A DNA stretch of 46,825 nucleotides, taken from NCBI GenBank assembly GCA_016937345.1, contig JAFGWE010000036.1, positions 1-46,825 of the forward strand, in the 5' to 3' direction. Positions 44,808 through 46,825 of this stretch are shown here, one piece after another. The stretch comes from Methanomicrobiaceae archaeon (GTDB taxonomy: Archaea > Halobacteriota > Methanomicrobia > Methanomicrobiales > Methanomicrobiaceae). The notes under the pieces were generated by a model that was not told the origin of the DNA, ran no database searches, and saw only the letters and a list, made by a program, of their open reading frames with translations. Positions within the stretch are counted from its first letter, which is position 1, and each line of letters opens with the position of its first letter. Both the position numbers and the translations under genes were made by a program.

Positions 44808-45514
44808 TGATGAATATTTTCTGGGACGGCCCGCTTCCAAAACCTTCTGAGCGGACGGTTGTAGACATGCAGAATGTGCTCTCTGATACAGGCATTACTG
44901 CAGACAATAAAACACTCTATTTTATGTACAGAAGCCTCTCAAAGAGCGGAGAGGATTTGAGATGGCTCTCTGAAAATAAGTTAAGATATGATATTACTGT
45001 AATTCCGCCGTGTATTTTAGGCCGCGAATTCGTAAAGACAAAAGGGCATTATCACCCCGAGGGTCCCGGCGGATACGGATACCCTGAGCTTTATCAGGTA
45101 TTATCAGGAGAGGCCCATTTTATTCTCCAGAAAAAAGATCTCTCTGATATATGTGTAATTTTAGCAAAAGAAGGCGATGTTGTGCTTATTCCTCCGGGTT
45201 TCGGCCATGTTACAATAAACCCTTCTGATAAGACACTTGTTATGGCAAATATTGTATCAGATGACTTTGAAAGCGAATACGACGATTATACCAGGATGCA
45301 GGGGGCGGCATATTATGAGTTTTCAGACGGAAGCTTTGTCAAAAACCCAAAATACGACCACATTCCGGACATCAGGATGAAGGCACCTGATGAGATCCCG
45401 CAGATGGGCCTGTATCATAAAAAACCAATATATTCACTTATAGGCGATGACGGCCTTTTGGATTTTTTAAATAATCCATCAGTTATAGAAGAAATTATTC
45501 CGGAATTCTTATAA
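44807..45514 (+). CDS. pgiA: Cupin-type glucose-6-phosphate isomerase
   Basis: A 235-residue archaeal phosphoglucose isomerase of the cupin superfamily, which interconverts glucose-6-phosphate and fructose-6-phosphate with a bound metal. The site reads KGHYHPEGPGGYGYPELYQVLSGEAHF (H81, H83, E94) and a later GFGHVTIN (H134). The loop between H83 and E94 is four residues longer than in Pyrococcus. It starts within the stop of the surface-protein gene. Convergent with NAD synthetase, 5 bases apart. Confidence 0.93.
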   Translation: MMNIFWDGPLPKPSERTVVDMQNVLSDTGITADNKTLYFMYRSLSKSGEDLRWLSENKLRYDITVIPPCILGREFVKTKGHYHPEGPGGYGYPELYQVLSGEAHFILQKKDLSDICVILAKEGDVVLIPPGFGHVTINPSDKTLVMANIVSDDFESEYDDYTRMQGAAYYEFSDGSFVKNPKYDHIPDIRMKAPDEIPQMGLYHKKPIYSLIGDDGLLDFLNNPSVIEEIIPEFL

Positions 45515-45519
45515 AAAAA

Positions 45520-46266
45520 TTACTCTTTTAAAAGATTCGGCGGAGAACTCCTCTTATGGGATGCAGACTTTACTTTTATCAGAATCTCTTTTTCGGTTTC
45601 ATTCTGCGGCTTCCAGTCATTTGATTCAAGACTGATAAGAGCTGAATCAATCTCATCATATGAATAACCTATCTCATTCTCATCACTCTGGCCGGGATAG
45701 AGTCCTGCCGAAGGAGATTTATTTATAATATCCTCCGGAACATTCACCTCTTCTGCTATCCTGTATACATCTTTTTTATAGAGATGTAAAAGCGGCTGGA
45801 TATCTGCTGCCTCATCGCCGTGTTTTGTACAGTAACCCAGGAGATACTCACTTTTGTTAGAGGTTCCGCAAACAAGCGCCTGGTTCCGGTTGGCATAATA
45901 ATACAGGGTTGTCATCCTGATTCTTGCCATCAGGTTTCCCTTCAGATAGGGGCTTTCAGAATACCCGGGAATTTTTTCAAACTCTTTTAAAATTCCGGAG
46001 ATTGGAACAACCAGATATTCTATTCCAAATCTTTCACAGAGGGCTGATACATCATCAATGTCATTTGACGGTGTTACACAGGACGGCAGGAAATATCCAA
46101 GGACATTTTCAGCACCTATTGCACGAACACAGAGTACTGCAGAAACTGCCGAATCAATTCCGCCTGAAAGACCTATTACAACCTTCTCTCTTCCCGATGA
46201 CCAGACAGTATGTCGTATCATCTGCTCAATTTTTTCGCATTCGCATCCTGTGCATAATTCCTTCAT
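45520..46266 (-). CDS. nadE: NAD+ synthetase, ammonia-dependent
   Basis: A 248-residue NadE, which amidates deamido-NAD to NAD using ATP and ammonia. The PP-loop motif GLSGGIDSAVSA (34-39 core) is at the start, then GTSNKSEYLLGYCTKHGDEAADIQPL, a highly conserved stretch, and KSPSAGLYPGQSDENEIG. There is no glutaminase domain, as in archaeal enzymes. The N-terminus carries CTGCEC, a cysteine cluster not needed for catalysis. I chose the ATG at 46266; a frame from 46329 is open but would overlap the neighbour more. It overlaps the end of the TrkA-like gene by 41 bases. Confidence 0.92.
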   Translation of the reverse strand: MKELCTGCECEKIEQMIRHTVWSSGREKVVIGLSGGIDSAVSAVLCVRAIGAENVLGYFLPSCVTPSNDIDDVSALCERFGIEYLVVPISGILKEFEKIPGYSESPYLKGNLMARIRMTTLYYYANRNQALVCGTSNKSEYLLGYCTKHGDEAADIQPLLHLYKKDVYRIAEEVNVPEDIINKSPSAGLYPGQSDENEIGYSYDEIDSALISLESNDWKPQNETEKEILIKVKSASHKRSSPPNLLKE

Positions 46267-46825
46267 TTTGATTTTCTCCCGAGAACATGGATATAAGTTT
46301 TTTAAGCGACCATATATCGCCAAAGGCAATTATATTATCACCCGGCATAATTTTCTGATCAGAAAGTGGATTTATTACCGTATTATCCCTTCCTTCAACA
46401 GCGATAATTTTTGCACCTGTTTTCGACTCACACCACCCAGCCGCAACATCTCTTTCTGTCATGCTGGTCTTCATTATCACCTTCATGTTTCCGGGAAGGT
46501 CTAATAAAACAGATACAATGTTGTGAAGAACAATCCCTGCTGCAATCTGGCCGCTTGTAGTCGGCAGAAGGGCAACATAGTCTGCACCTGCACGGTAAAG
46601 CTTTTCAACAGAACCCGGCTTGTTTGCCCTTGCAAGAATATGAATTCCGGGATTTAAGTTTCTTGCAAGAAGTGTTGTAAAAATATTTACCTCATCGTCA
46701 TTTACTGCTGCGATGCAGACTTCGGCCTCTTCAATATGTGACTCCCTTAAAACCGATTCCTCCTGTGCATTGCCTTTTATTGCAAATGGCTCTTCTGCAT
46801 TTGGATCTATAACATAAGACTGAAT
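46226..46825 (-). CDS. TrkA-like RCK potassium-transport protein, C-terminal part
   Basis: The gene runs off the window; the visible 199 residues include the end of a TrkA-N (RCK) domain (VLRESHIEEAEVCIAAVNDDEVNIFTTLLARNLNP, given in short) with GSVEKLYRAGADYVALLP, and a TrkA-C domain (MTERDVAAGWCESKTGAKIIAV, then PGDNIIAFG). These proteins bind NAD(H) or ATP and gate Trk/Ktr potassium uptake. It overlaps the nadE start by 41 bases. A membrane partner was not seen in the window. Confidence 0.85.
   Translation of the reverse strand: MQSYVIDPNAEEPFAIKGNAQEESVLRESHIEEAEVCIAAVNDDEVNIFTTLLARNLNPGIHILARANKPGSVEKLYRAGADYVALLPTTSGQIAAGIVLHNIVSVLLDLPGNMKVIMKTSMTERDVAAGWCESKTGAKIIAVEGRDNTVINPLSDQKIMPGDNIIAFGDIWSLKKLISMFSGENQNEGIMHRMRMRKN

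Noticed and set aside
46267-46329. Longer NAD synthetase start at 46329
   Set aside because: It would add 21 residues that overlap the TrkA-like gene and lie outside the usual family start; the ATG at 46266 fits the normal length.
1-46825. Insertion sequences, integrases, att sites or toxin-antitoxin pairs
   Set aside because: No transposase, integrase or phage-like gene, terminal repeats or target duplications were recognised; composition looks even along the window.

Overview
The window reads as chromosome from a methanogenic archaeon, most likely a Methanomicrobiales member of the Methanoplanus/Methanomicrobium kind. Signs are archaeal TATA boxes, a cupin-type phosphoglucose isomerase, iron-sulfur flavoproteins, AMP-forming acetyl-CoA synthetase for acetate assimilation, a TrmB-type regulator, lipobox and S-layer-like surface proteins, and moderate GC with A/T-rich gaps. 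No methanogenesis operon, tRNA, rRNA, CRISPR array or insertion sequence was seen, so the assignment is an inference.

Layout. 1-2922: end of a CCG-domain redox protein, lipoproteins, a metallo-beta-lactamase-fold enzyme and a zinc-ribbon membrane protein. 3103-7189: a Ser/Thr phospho-signalling module made of a PP2C phosphatase, an ArsR-like HTH-FHA protein and a membrane kinase whose outer part is a beta-helix sensor. 7190-8266: about 1.08 kb without a clear gene, holding a candidate structured RNA with its own TATA box and T-rich end, and two of three copies of a strict palindromic motif. 8267-16921: lipoprotein, Na+/H+ antiporter, glutaredoxin-thioredoxin reductase fusion, rubrerythrin, MFS exporter, acetyl-CoA synthetase, RadC. 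16941-20903: an oxidative-stress region with three flavoproteins of the Isf type, zinc ribbon, desulforedoxin, carboxymuconolactone decarboxylase-like protein, peroxiredoxin and HIT protein. 20984-26801: membrane and surface proteins, a frameshifted HxlR regulator, an MFS transporter, site-2 protease, chorismate mutase and a lone PAS protein. 26847-31342: the arginine genes argC, argJ and argB with a CBS gene inside and an ADP-ribosylglycohydrolase gene in front. 31629-40163: signal transduction (REC-PAS protein, RecA-like partner, a giant TPR protein, HTH-PAS-GAF-PAS regulator, histidine kinase) with a G-tract island at 36660-36879. 40248-46825: Lpd-like disulfide oxidoreductase, an unknown protein, TrmB-type regulator, surface protein, phosphoglucose isomerase, NAD synthetase and the end of a TrkA-like RCK protein.

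How it fits together. Two themes dominate: defence against oxygen and peroxide (rubrerythrin, thioredoxin reductase fusion, desulforedoxin, peroxiredoxin, flavoproteins), and dense regulation by phosphorylation and PAS sensing. Several redox genes have perfect inverted repeats at or over their likely promoters, which suggests shared control by DNA-binding redox regulators. Two genes have strong ribosome-binding sites placed for CTG start codons, and one regulator is broken by a one-base frameshift in an A-run. These deserve checking against raw reads.
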